Shown here in pieces: positions 17,241 to 25,366 of a stretch of DNA of 64,000 nucleotides (position 1 is its first letter; the number at the start of each line of letters is the position of its first letter). The stretch covers positions 62,001 to 126,000 of the forward strand of contig NZ_JAUKPO010000020.1 in the NCBI RefSeq assembly GCF_030503435.1, in the 5' to 3' direction. The notes beneath the pieces are model-generated. The model made no database searches. It worked only from the letters and a program-made list of their open reading frames with translations, and was not told the origin of the DNA. The position numbers and the translations under genes are program-made. Source of the DNA: Rhodocytophaga aerolata. Lineage in GTDB: Bacteria; Bacteroidota; Bacteroidia; Cytophagales; 172606-1.

Positions 17241-17752
17241 ATTGCGATAATGATTAAAAGAATGAGTACTATCAGCGCTAAGGCAGCTCCCTGGCCAGCA
17301 GCCGCTTCAGCGATTGGCATAGGATAGGCTTGCGCTACATTTTGACCAGTGGCCGGTTGAGCAAACTTTTCACTGCCTGTAAAGTTGGATTCAGCTGCAG
17401 CGCCTAACACAGAAGTTTGATCTGTTACAGCTACCGGCATATCAGACCTTTTACGGTCTGTATCATTTGACCTACTTAGGTCTACTGATTTGGAGAATAC
17501 TTCAAGTATCAAATCCTTATCCGGATGAACAGAAAGTATTTTAACAATGCCTGCATCCCCTTCTTCTTTTACCAGTGATATGGCATTTTTTACTAGGTAT
17601 GTCTGCACTGGTTCCTTTTTGGCATCATAAGGCAAAAACCCATTATGATACATTAGCTGCATAAATGACCTAGGAGATTGTACAGCGATATAGCGGCACA
17701 TTGTCTCTAGGGAATTAACTTTTGTTGTTGGTTTTTGAGCTATTCTTTGCAT
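17234..17752 (-). CDS. Tail-anchored protein (172 aa)
   Basis: A soluble domain of about 150 residues with a mixed helical N-terminal half is followed by a Ser/Asp-rich linker and a C-terminal hydrophobic helix at the end (AALALIVLILLIIIAIW). It is the first gene after the terminator that follows the abundant-looking 232-residue protein. No family was recognised. Confidence 0.5.
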   Translation of the reverse strand: MQRIAQKPTTKVNSLETMCRYIAVQSPRSFMQLMYHNGFLPYDAKKEPVQTYLVKNAISLVKEEGDAGIVKILSVHPDKDLILEVFSKSVDLSRSNDTDRKRSDMPVAVTDQTSVLGAAAESNFTGSEKFAQPATGQNVAQAYPMPIAEAAAGQGAALALIVLILLIIIAIW

Positions 17753-17772
17753 AAGGATAAGAGTGTTTGAAG

Positions 17773-17810
17773 AAAAAAAGCCAAAGCCTTATATCAAGCT
17801 TTGGCTTTTA
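17773..17810 (-). terminator. Strong terminator after the candidate major structural gene
   Basis: Perfect 8-bp arms GCCAAAGC (17780-17787) and GCTTTGGC (17798-17805) are flanked by A and T runs on both sides, so it can work in both directions. It lies 20 bp after the stop of the 232-residue gene and would give that gene higher expression than those downstream. Confidence 0.85.
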
Positions 17811-17830
17811 TCAAGTATTAGTAGAAGAAA

Positions 17831-18529
17831 TTATCTTACTCTACGAGCTTTTTTCTTCTTAGCAACTGCTAATACTGCTTTACCTTCCAATGTTTTAGCT
17901 TGGTCAACACGAGTAGAAACAGTCAGGATGATAGATACTTTTTCGCCAGCGTTTACTGGAACTTTCAACGTATGACGACCAGTGATTGGCATGGTGAATC
18001 CTGTATCAACCAAAATGTTGTTCTTGAAAGAACGTGGATCAATTTTGGTAGCAGGCTGATATTTTTTGCTGATAGTGGTACCGGCAGATGTTTCTTCTAA
18101 CATTTCCATAGCGTTAGATAACTGGATTTCGTTTTTCACGAAATAACGCAGACCTTTTACTAGGTGAGGGTTAGACATTGTTTCTGCCAGGAATTGACCA
18201 TAGCTAGATTCTGCAAGACCTACAGTAAGATCAGCATGGTTTCCATTGTTTAAAGAAGAAAGGTTTTTATAAGCTCCGAACAGCTCAGCTACACGAGTTT
18301 CAGCACCTTTGTTTTCGATTTGGAAAGTCAATGTACGGTCATTTGGATCAATTTTGTCTAAACCGGCAGTACCAGTATAGAAATCATCGTCACCATCATA
18401 AGATTCATCATCCTCACCTGCGTATGAATCTTCATCATCACCATCATAGCTTTCTTCACCTGAGAAATTTAAGAACGCTTCTTCAGCTTCGCTTTTGAAA
18501 CGGTTCATTTGATTGTTGTTAAGGAACAT
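17831..18529 (-). CDS. Candidate major structural (capsid-like) protein (232 aa)
   Basis: After MFLNNNQMNRFKSEAEEA the N-terminus has an acidic repeat of SY-x-G-D/E-D units (about residues 25-50, including ESYDGDDEDSYAGEDDES). About 170 residues follow that look beta-rich, and the tail is strongly basic (AKKKKARRVR). No membrane helix or signal peptide is seen. It has a long leader (18530-18822) and its own terminator, as expected of a highly expressed structural gene. A single jelly-roll capsid protein is possible. No family match was recognised, so this is inference from position, size and composition. An alternative is a scaffold or nucleic-acid-binding particle protein. Confidence 0.45.
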   Translation of the reverse strand: MFLNNNQMNRFKSEAEEAFLNFSGEESYDGDDEDSYAGEDDESYDGDDDFYTGTAGLDKIDPNDRTLTFQIENKGAETRVAELFGAYKNLSSLNNGNHADLTVGLAESSYGQFLAETMSNPHLVKGLRYFVKNEIQLSNAMEMLEETSAGTTISKKYQPATKIDPRSFKNNILVDTGFTMPITGRHTLKVPVNAGEKVSIILTVSTRVDQAKTLEGKAVLAVAKKKKARRVR

Positions 18530-18631
18530 TGTAGTCTAAAATTTTAAAAACAGTTGAAAAAATGATTGTTGAGGACTTGTCTATTGTTTGAGCGTCCTGC
18601 TAGCTCACTTAACCATTATATGCCTATCAGC

Positions 18632-18670
18632 GCAAAGACCGGTAGCATTTAACCGGTAAAAAATCTTTGC
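18632..18670 (-). promoter_or_regulatory. Nested hairpin in the leader of the structural gene
   Basis: Outer arms GCAAAGA/TCTTTGC enclose inner ACCGGT/ACCGGT arms. It lies about 100 bp upstream of the 232-residue gene, in a 293-bp gap without other recognisable content. No U-tract follows in the minus direction. It could stabilise the mRNA or act as a protein-binding site. Confidence 0.4.
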
Positions 18671-18822
18671 TCCACTTCCCATTCCTGGTTTAATGAATTT
18701 TTCAATTCACGCCTATTCGGTTTCCCTTTCGGCCAAAAAAGTTGAGTATTTAAACTCTAATAGGTAATCTGGTGTAGGTAAACTTTTGCTTACTTGCTAC
18801 TTTCTATGTTTAGGAGCTTTTA

Positions 18823-18933
18823 TTATGCTCTGCGAGGTAAAGCTTTGTCTAACATGGGGTTTACTAACCGAGAGAAAATAACTAAAGCAATAAGGACAAC
18901 TAGCCCGATGATTGCGTATTCTTTCTTTTCCAT
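18823..18933 (-). CDS. Very small membrane protein (36 aa)
   Basis: An ATG at 18933 opens a 36-residue frame ending in TAA at 18823. The start is MEKKEYAIIG. One hydrophobic helix follows (IGLVVLIALVIFS) and then a basic tail (LDKALPRRA). It is the most upstream gene found in the cluster and has the same single-helix design as the others. It is small, so expression is unproven. Confidence 0.5.
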   Translation of the reverse strand: MEKKEYAIIGLVVLIALVIFSRLVNPMLDKALPRRA

Positions 18934-19392
18934 TTTGTTTAAATGATTAAATGAGTAAAATTTTGTTTTTCGTTTTTTGAAAAATTGATAAGCAAACATA
19001 GGTGCAGGTTACGCATTAGGAAAGTGAGAACAGGCAAGAGAACACGTTCTCTGGATATAAAAAAGGCCTTTTTCAGTGAATACAAGTCCTTTTCGTGTTC
19101 TTTCTTTTGTTCTTACTTTTCCTTTTGGCAGGAAACAAAAAAGCCTGTTCTCTCTTTTTCGGGAACAGGCTTTTTGATGAATGGCAATGCCAATAACGGC
19201 ATTTTTGTGATAAATAAGGAGTGTGGAATAAGGCTTAAAAACCCGGAATTCTCCTTACATTTATTTACACTGATAGTTGAGCAGGTCAATTTTTCCTCGT
19301 AATGGAGAACAGGATCATACTGAATCCCATAGCGGCCTGGTGCATGAAACTTTTCCGAAACTGCTAGAGAAAGCGTGAAGATACATCTATTC
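18934..19392. other. Intergenic boundary between the particle cluster and host genes
   Basis: This 459-bp stretch has no convincing gene. It contains the terminator at 19140-19176 and AT-rich sequence. A short frame on the minus strand overlaps the end of the receptor gene and has no protein-like features. It is the probable right limit of the virus-like cluster. No attachment-site duplication could be seen because the left end lies outside the window. Confidence 0.5.
19140..19176. terminator. Bidirectional terminator
   Basis: The arms AGCCTGTTC (19142-19150) and GAACAGGCT (19163-19171) are perfect. An A-rich left flank and TTTTT right flank allow termination in both directions. It would stop transcripts of the receptor gene from entering the particle cluster. 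Confidence 0.8.
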
Positions 19393-21810
19393 CTAGTTTG
19401 TGAATTTATTTTCCATAAGCTTCTCTTTGAAGCTTGATTTAAAAGTATAACCAAAGGTAAGCATAAAGGCTCTGGTATCTAACTTAAATATTCTGCTGAA
19501 CACAAAATTGGTATCTGCATTTCTAAAGCCATAGCGTTGGGTATTGAATACATCTGTTACCGTTAAGCCTATTCTTCCTTGTCCTTTCATTACGCTTTGT
19601 TGAAACCCAAAGTCTACAAAATACACTTCCACATTTTCTCCTTGAGGAATAGCAATGGGAGAGGTATAATTGCCTATAAGCTGAAGCTGTCCCCTTGCCC
19701 ATGGAGTGAAATTATTAATGAGCTTAGCAAAATAGGTAAACTGGTTGCGCTCAAGGTTTAGAGATGCTTCACTCGTTACAATCCTGGAATTATAAGCAGA
19801 AAGATTTAGATTAATATTCCAAAAAGCAAAGGGTTGGTAGACAAAAATACCTTCCATTCCGTAGGTAGTACCTCTACCAAAGTTCAATGGCAGAGTAAAA
19901 GCCACCCCTGTGTTATAAAGTATTGTATAGGGTAAAATCACCCGGCTAGTGCTTCTGAAAAATACAGAAGTAGTAAAGCTTCCCCCTTCAAAAAAACGGC
20001 TATAGGACAGCTCAAGTGCGTGTGCTAGTTCGGGCTTTAACTGCGGATTACCCTTTCGTTGATTTAAAGAATCTGTAATATCCGTGAATGGAATCAGTTG
20101 GCCAAAAGTTGGCCGGTTGATCCGTTTGCTGTACGCCAGTTTAGCCATTGTTGCTTTTTGGGGCGTATAGATAATGCTACCTGAGGGGAAAAGGTTAAAA
20201 TAACGATTGCTGAATTGCATGGGATTTAACCTTAAATCGCCATTGTTCCAAACTTGCTCTCCTCGAAGGCCAACCTGGTATTTCCATTTCGCAGTAGATT
20301 CTTCTCCTATCCAGCCTGTATATTGCGTGTAGAGGGCATGAATTTGCTCCTTAAAGGAAAGTTGATCGGTGTTAGCAGCATCAATAGCAAAACTTTCATT
20401 TAGCTGATTTTCACGCAGAAAATCGTTATCCAGAAAACGCAAGATCGTTTTAGCTCCTGTTTCTATCAATCCTTTGCCTTGTAGGGGATGGGTATAATCC
20501 ACAGAAAAAGAGGTTAAACTAGAATTTTCATAATTGTAAGTCCTTTGTAAAAAAGGATTACCTACCTCTATGTTTTGTGCGGATAATGCCTGCGTAGATA
20601 TATCGGTATTTTCTCGATCAATATTCAAAGCAGAACTCAAGTTAAAGGTCAACTGCTTTTTGGGTTGATTAAGCTTCTTTGTATAGGTAAGCAACGCTTC
20701 ACCTGTATGAAAATGCCTGACTTCATTGGAAAATCTTTGGTTTCTTCCAGTAAAATCCAACTCGGCAGTTTGGGTAGTATTAAGCAATGTTTCATTATTG
20801 TCTTCGCTCTGGAAAAGCCAGAGGGCTTCAAAACTTAACTGATTCTTTGTGTTAGGTGTATAATCAATGTTGACTCTTGCCGTTTGGTTTCCAACAGTTC
20901 GTTCATCAAATCTGCGTTGGGTGAGATAATACTGATCAGGTAGAGTAAATTGTGTTCGGTCTCCATGCACCCTTCGGGTCCTGGTGGTATACCAATTGTC
21001 ATAGGCAATACCTACATTCCATTTACTTGTTTTATGATTCAGCATAAGAGTGCCATTCAAGCGGTACCGCTCCCCAAATCCTGCCCCTAAAGCAAAAGCT
21101 CCGTTGGTTCCCCCATCCGAACTTTTTTTGAGTACGATATTAATAATTCCTCCTTCAGCATCGGCATCATATTTTGCTGATGGATTGGTTATAATTTCAA
21201 TCCGCTCTATGCTACTGGCAGGAATTTGCTGCAGGTTAGTAGAACGGTCAGTACCACTTATTCCCGATACCCTTCCATTAATCAATATTAGTGGGTTTCT
21301 GCCTCTCAGGCTAACTCCACCCTCTGCCCCAACTAGAACGCCTGGCATATTACGGAGTAGATCAGCAGCCGTTCCGCCTATTTGGGTAAGGTTTTGTGAG
21401 GCATCCATGACAATGCCTTCTTCGGTTCGCTGAATCATATTGCGGAGAGAGCGTACTTCAACTCCTTCCAGGACTTTAGCATCCGGTTCTAGTATAATGT
21501 CTGTCAATACGATTTGCTTATTATCTTGATTTAATGCTACGGCCTGCATTTGCTTTTTGTAACCCAGAAACTGCACATGAAGCATATAGGACCCAAAGGG
21601 GATATGATCCATTACAAAATGGCCCATACTGTCAGTAGTAGTTCCTGTTAGTATTTTACTAGAATCGTTTCTTGCAGCAATGAAAACAGTAGCAAACTCA
21701 ACAAATTGATGTTCACTATCTTTTACATTTCCTTCTATGCTTCCCCTTTGCTGTGCATAGGTGAAAAAGGGAAATAGGATGGTAAATAAACATGTAAATA
21801 ATCTTACCAT
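19393..21810 (-). CDS. TonB-dependent-receptor-like outer-membrane beta-barrel protein
   Basis: An 805-residue protein with a signal peptide (MVRLFTCLFTILFPFFTYAQ). It has an N-terminal carboxypeptidase-regulatory-like beta domain (about 24-110, GSIEGNVKDSEHQFVEFATV) and a plug domain (about 115-230, LLRNMPGVLV, GVSLRGRNPLILINGR, IERIEIITNPSAKYDADAEG). A long 22-strand-type barrel of the OMP_b-brl_3 class follows. The family imports or binds ligands at the outer membrane. No SusD-like partner, TonB box evidence or metal-specific motif is seen nearby, so the substrate is unknown. It is monocistronic, with a strong terminator about 215 bp downstream. Confidence 0.88.
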   Translation of the reverse strand: MVRLFTCLFTILFPFFTYAQQRGSIEGNVKDSEHQFVEFATVFIAARNDSSKILTGTTTDSMGHFVMDHIPFGSYMLHVQFLGYKKQMQAVALNQDNKQIVLTDIILEPDAKVLEGVEVRSLRNMIQRTEEGIVMDASQNLTQIGGTAADLLRNMPGVLVGAEGGVSLRGRNPLILINGRVSGISGTDRSTNLQQIPASSIERIEIITNPSAKYDADAEGGIINIVLKKSSDGGTNGAFALGAGFGERYRLNGTLMLNHKTSKWNVGIAYDNWYTTRTRRVHGDRTQFTLPDQYYLTQRRFDERTVGNQTARVNIDYTPNTKNQLSFEALWLFQSEDNNETLLNTTQTAELDFTGRNQRFSNEVRHFHTGEALLTYTKKLNQPKKQLTFNLSSALNIDRENTDISTQALSAQNIEVGNPFLQRTYNYENSSLTSFSVDYTHPLQGKGLIETGAKTILRFLDNDFLRENQLNESFAIDAANTDQLSFKEQIHALYTQYTGWIGEESTAKWKYQVGLRGEQVWNNGDLRLNPMQFSNRYFNLFPSGSIIYTPQKATMAKLAYSKRINRPTFGQLIPFTDITDSLNQRKGNPQLKPELAHALELSYSRFFEGGSFTTSVFFRSTSRVILPYTILYNTGVAFTLPLNFGRGTTYGMEGIFVYQPFAFWNINLNLSAYNSRIVTSEASLNLERNQFTYFAKLINNFTPWARGQLQLIGNYTSPIAIPQGENVEVYFVDFGFQQSVMKGQGRIGLTVTDVFNTQRYGFRNADTNFVFSRIFKLDTRAFMLTFGYTFKSSFKEKLMENKFTN

Positions 21811-22036
21811 CAGGGCTCTTTAGTAAGGTCACTTGACATCTATTATCGGTAACAGAAAACACAAAGGTATACTGCATTTTGACTTCTTGGGTTCTTAACC
21901 TTTTTGATTAAAAACAACTTTAACGTTTACGATTCTTTCAAGAACAGTACCATTTAACGCTAAGGCAAGTAGTCTTTATATACTCTGCAAAACATTCAGC
22001 ACTAAAAAATTAGCTATATCGAATGCGCCAGCAGTA

Positions 22037-22183
22037 TCACTTTTGATGATTTGGTCTAAAACTACTTAAATTGATACCCAGATGCCTGGCTACTCCAACT
22101 TTATTTTTACTCTCTGAAGCTAGTCTTACAGCCTCTTCTTTAAATTCTTTGTAATACTGTTTTCTTTGATCCATGGTTGACAT
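22037..22183 (-). pseudogene. IS3-type transposase OrfA fragment
   Basis: The frame reads MDQRKQYYKEFKEEAVRLAS and then KVGVARHLGINLSSF, the start of the helix-turn-helix of an IS3-family OrfA (TKEFKEEAVRLA is the usual signature). It stops after 48 residues, before the recognition helix is complete. No OrfB or terminal inverted repeats were recognised nearby, so it is a remnant. Confidence 0.7.
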
Positions 22184-22411
22184 TTTTTAAAGTAATTTAC
22201 TCTTTTTAAATGTCCTTTTCAATAAGGGAATACCAGTTAATAGAGTCTACTTTTGGGTAGTGACAGGGAGCAGATAAGCATTGGTTGATAGAAGGGCTAT
22301 GAATGAAAAGATGTATTTATTTTAAGCTTTAGGCAACAAAAAGTAGTTGAAAGAGTAAGGGCTGGAAGACGATCAATAGTCTATGAAAAAACAAACTTAA
22401 CAATTAATTGT

Positions 22412-22780
22412 ATGGCAACTTCCAGTAAAGACTATAACGATTTAGTTGATGCAACTAATGATTTGAAAGCAAGAGGATACAACTGTGATTTCAAAATAGT
22501 AAACAATGATGATCCTGCCAGGGAGGAAGATGCACCCGAATGCAAGCTTTTAAATCTTTCAAGTGGTAAAGAGTATAGGAGTGAAGAGTTAAAAATACGG
22601 GAGCACTACCGGTTTGAAGGTCCTTCTAATCCTGGGGATATGTCAGTAATCTATGCCATTGAATGTGAAGGAGGGGAAAAAGGCGTAGTTATCGATGCCT
22701 TTGGCACCTATTCTAGCAGACGTTTAACAGAGTTCTTTAGAAGTATTCCAATAGAGACAGATCCTTCACAAGCAGTATAA
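22412..22780 (+). CDS. Small conserved Bacteroidota protein (phosphoribosylpyrophosphate synthetase-like by name only)
   Basis: A 122-residue protein that matches a small family of Bacteroidota proteins often mislabelled as phosphoribosylpyrophosphate synthetase. Visible hallmarks are NDLKARGYNCDF near the N-terminus, a Cys-Leu segment, YRFEGPSNPGDMSVIYAIEC in the middle and GVVIDAFGTYSSR near the end. It lacks any PRPP-binding motif, so the enzymatic name is not supported. No membrane helix is seen. It is one of the few plus-strand genes and stands alone. Role unknown. Confidence 0.65.
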   Translation: MATSSKDYNDLVDATNDLKARGYNCDFKIVNNDDPAREEDAPECKLLNLSSGKEYRSEELKIREHYRFEGPSNPGDMSVIYAIECEGGEKGVVIDAFGTYSSRRLTEFFRSIPIETDPSQAV

Positions 22781-23135
22781 AAAATTCATTTATAGATCAT
22801 TTGTCAAAAGCAAGACTTGGGCAGACAGTTAAAGGGCAGTTGATGTGATAGTAGTTGCCTTTAATGGCATACTTTTCAATGATGTTATATAATCTGGTAA
22901 AAAGACGCCAATGGCACCGTTTCATAGGGGTTCATTCGAACTTTTTCGGGAGAACCTATTTAGCCACTATATATAATGATGTTACATTTAAGTAAAAACC
23001 ACTAACCTACTCGTTTTCTTTCATATAGGGCAAATGAGTTGACGATGGATAATTTAGGTAGGAAAAACTATAGTATATTGAGTGTATAAAGTGTACAATA
23101 AATAGGGGCATCTTACTTAAAAATATCCTATTCAG
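22781..23135. other. Intergenic region, no gene seen
   Basis: A 355-bp AT-rich stretch. No frame with protein-like composition was found. It should contain the promoter of the acyl carrier protein gene. Confidence 0.5.
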
Positions 23136-23408
23136 ATGAAACAAAGCATACCGGATGTCAAGCAAATAGTAAGTGATATTTTACAAACAAAGATGGGAGT
23201 TGATAAAAGGCTCATTACTTCACAATCCCATCTGATCCGAGAGCTAGGGCTAGACTCTTTAGATAGGGTTGAACTCATTGTGGATGTAGAAACACAATTT
23301 GATATCACTATTTCTGATGAAGAACTGGAATCGTTAGTCACCCTGCAAGATCTTATTGTCTGCATTGAAGAGAAGCTATCTTTTGAGGATAAACGATCTA
23401 TTATTTGA
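23136..23408 (+). CDS. Acyl carrier protein
   Basis: A 90-residue protein with the phosphopantetheine attachment motif LGLDSLDRVEL (Ser41). The surrounding helices are typical of ACPs (IVDVETQFDITISDEELESL, then DLIVCIEEKL). It carries acyl chains on a 4'-phosphopantetheine arm in fatty-acid or polyketide synthesis. No fab genes are adjacent, so it is probably a secondary or specialised ACP rather than the housekeeping one, which usually sits beside fabF. Confidence 0.88.
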   Translation: MKQSIPDVKQIVSDILQTKMGVDKRLITSQSHLIRELGLDSLDRVELIVDVETQFDITISDEELESLVTLQDLIVCIEEKLSFEDKRSII

Positions 23409-23740
23409 TTGATATAATTTTTTACTCTCCCTTTAAACCTGTTTGTAACAATTAAATAAGGAATTTGCTTTACTTTTTAGATCCTATTTGCTTATTGCTT
23501 TTTTGGCATAAATTATTTTAGCAAAGCATAATCATTTAAGTTATCACAAACTCAACAACTTTCCTGAGAATGCAGGAATACAAACTTTGGAGAAAACATA
23601 AAAGTTGCCTAGATCCTCACTTTAGCTATTACTTTGTATACTCATCATAGGTGCCATTGAATAAAAAGTAAGAAAAACCAAACACTACCTCCTTTACTTG
23701 GTAGGTAAACGGATAGTATCCATTTAAACCTTTACTTACT
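23409..23740. other. Intergenic region, no gene seen
   Basis: A 332-bp AT-rich stretch between the acyl carrier protein and the copper-binding-like fragment. No gene or repeat was recognised. Confidence 0.5.
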
Positions 23741-23881
23741 ATGACTAACGAGAAATATAAAGAATGTATTGATGCCTGCCTTGCTTGTGGGGTGGCCTGT
23801 AATGAGTGTTCTACAGCTTGCCTGAAGGAAGAAGATGTGAAAATGATGGCCCGCTGCATAGAACTAGATATTGAAGTGTAA
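23741..23881 (+). pseudogene. Truncated four-helix Cys-rich copper-binding protein
   Basis: The 46-residue frame reads KYKECIDACLACGVACNECS and then ARCIELDIEV. This matches the first helices of the small Cys-rich four-helix copper-storage-like family (DUF326 type), which normally has about 110 residues with several more CxxxC helices. It stops early and no continuation was found in the other frames. It may be a remnant. A functional minimal protein is less likely. Confidence 0.6.
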
Positions 23882-23976
23882 CCCAGTAAAAGACCTTTCG
23901 GGTAATGCAAGAGCTGGAGAACTGGCTGCTCTCAGAATGCAATTGCCTAAGAGTGCTGCAAAAAATGTTACTTCCT

Positions 23977-24732
23977 TCATAGCTTTTTGAACTTTTCAAA
24001 CCCATTTCTTTTCAGAATTTTCTGAGCCTTTTTTTTAAACAAATAAGAATATAATGCCCAGCTGAGTTTTGTATTATTTGTTTTCCGAAGTAAGGCTACT
24101 TGTATAGGAATGGGTTGATAGGTTGATTTATTTATTTCTACCCACTTACCTATTTCTTGCATCTCTTTACTTACAACAAAAGCTTTGGTTGTAAAACCTA
24201 GTTTAACAGCTTCTGCACAAATATATTTGCTAACACCAAATAGGCTCTCAGCGAAAATAATCTTATTTTCCGCTTTTTCAAGCTTATAATGCCTAATAAT
24301 ATCTAAAGTCCTTCTTCCATATGGATCATTGGAGGAATTAGAAACAGCTATTCTATCTATATAAGGATCTAAAATTAATTGTGGATATAATGCATAAAAT
24401 TCATCATCGAAGGGTGTCCATAAGACTATTAATGAATAACAAAAAGTTTTAGGTTGGTATATATAACCTTCGTTATATAGGCTCTCAGTTATTGTAGAAT
24501 CATCCGATATAAAAATATCATATTGAGTCCCATTTTTTATTTGATCGGCTAATGTTTTAGAAGAAGCTATATGTAGTTCAATTTTATTCTTTGTAAATTT
24601 TGAATATCTTTCTTTTACTCCTCGAAGTGCATATTCTGAATCTACAGATATAGCAATTTTTACTATATTTTGACAAAAGACATCATAGCTAATAAATAAT
24701 AAAAGGAATATATTTAATAGTAGAATTCTCAT
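23977..24732 (-). CDS. Periplasmic molybdate-binding-like protein (ModA family)
   Basis: A 251-residue protein with a signal peptide (MRILLLNIFLLLFISYDVFC). The mature part follows the ModA layout: KIAISVDSEYALRGVKERY at the start, ASSKTLADQIKNGTQYDIFI (oxyanion-binding region), DPYIDRIAVSNSSNDPYGRR in the second lobe, and QIPIQVAL-type late motifs. It would bind a tetrahedral oxyanion in the periplasm. No ModB or ModC gene is adjacent, so it is an orphan binding protein or part of a split system. It is unusually AT-rich compared with the flanking genes. Confidence 0.7.
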   Translation of the reverse strand: MRILLLNIFLLLFISYDVFCQNIVKIAISVDSEYALRGVKERYSKFTKNKIELHIASSKTLADQIKNGTQYDIFISDDSTITESLYNEGYIYQPKTFCYSLIVLWTPFDDEFYALYPQLILDPYIDRIAVSNSSNDPYGRRTLDIIRHYKLEKAENKIIFAESLFGVSKYICAEAVKLGFTTKAFVVSKEMQEIGKWVEINKSTYQPIPIQVALLRKTNNTKLSWALYSYLFKKKAQKILKRNGFEKFKKL

Positions 24733-24781
24733 ATTGAAAATGTGCTATGGCTAGCTTGAATTTTTTATAACTGGTTTGAAA

Positions 24782-25366
24782 TCAGTTATTTAAAACTGTT
24801 AAGGTATCCTCAAGTTCTTTAATTCTCTTTTTATACTTTATATTTGTTCTCTTATTTATTTCATCAATAGAAAGCTTTAAAAATGATATTCGCTTGTTAG
24901 TCAACATATAAAACTCATGAGTTTTATATTTTTTTTCTATTACTTCCAATTCATCTTGATATTTCTTTCTTTTATTTTCTCTTTGAGCTTGGAGATTATC
25001 AATGATTTTCTCTAAAGAAGTATAAGAATTTGGATTATGTCCATGCTTAACAAAATGTTGCTCCTTTACCTTTGCTAGTTTATTCTCATACTCTTTTTCT
25101 GTAGATACAAGCTCTCTATTTATTATATCAATTTGGATTCTAAAAGGCTTAATAAATTGATTTAGTGTATCTTCTAATTGCGTCTTTTCCTGAAGTTGTG
25201 GCTGTACTTTGTATTGTGTATTTATTTCAATAGAATCTTTCAATCTTTTTATTTCCTTCTTTACCCTATCACTTTCTTCCTTTGATTTTTCCATTTGCCA
25301 AGTACAGGCATTGACAAATATGATTATTGCCAAATATAGAATTACATTTAATAGATAATTTTTCAT
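24782..25366 (-). CDS. Coiled-coil lipoprotein coupled to a DUF5916 protein
   Basis: The start is set at the ATG at 25366 (MKNYLLNVILYLAIIIFVNA followed by Cys), which gives a lipoprotein signal with a lipobox before C. It overlaps the stop of the upstream gene as ATGA. The remaining ~170 residues are almost entirely charged helix (for example KSKEESDRVKKEIKRLKDSI), so a long periplasmic coiled coil is likely. The overlap implies translational coupling with the outer-membrane protein above. Function is unknown. Confidence 0.65.
   Translation of the reverse strand: MKNYLLNVILYLAIIIFVNACTWQMEKSKEESDRVKKEIKRLKDSIEINTQYKVQPQLQEKTQLEDTLNQFIKPFRIQIDIINRELVSTEKEYENKLAKVKEQHFVKHGHNPNSYTSLEKIIDNLQAQRENKRKKYQDELEVIEKKYKTHEFYMLTNKRISFLKLSIDEINKRTNIKYKKRIKELEDTLTVLNN

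Larger units (their letters stand above)
1..18933 (-). mobile_element. Virus-like or particle-like gene cluster (partial, continues left)
   Basis: About 24 tightly packed minus-strand genes run from 18933 past the left edge. What is seen: at least 15 small proteins with one hydrophobic segment, an SLT lytic transglycosylase, a peptidoglycan-binding protein, an HExxH protein, a fibre with a tail-collar-like C-terminus, and four beta-helix proteins. Strong terminators divide the cluster into transcription units. No integrase, terminase, portal or tail-tube gene is in the window. Known background: tailless membrane-containing phages carry many single-helix membrane proteins plus a transglycosylase and receptor-binding spikes. 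The inference is a tailless phage-like or related secreted-particle locus. An undescribed cell-surface apparatus is the main alternative. The right boundary probably lies between 18.93 and 19.14 kb, next to a bidirectional terminator. Confidence 0.55.

Noticed and set aside
18632-18670. The leader hairpin as a terminator
   Set aside because: No T-tract follows in the direction of transcription (minus strand).
19113-19454. A 113-residue minus-strand frame over the terminator at 19140-19176
   Set aside because: It would be translated through a strong terminator and out of frame with the receptor's end; no features.
22412-22780. The small protein as a true phosphoribosylpyrophosphate synthetase
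   Set aside because: It is far too short and lacks the PRPP-binding motif; the name is inherited from poor family labels.
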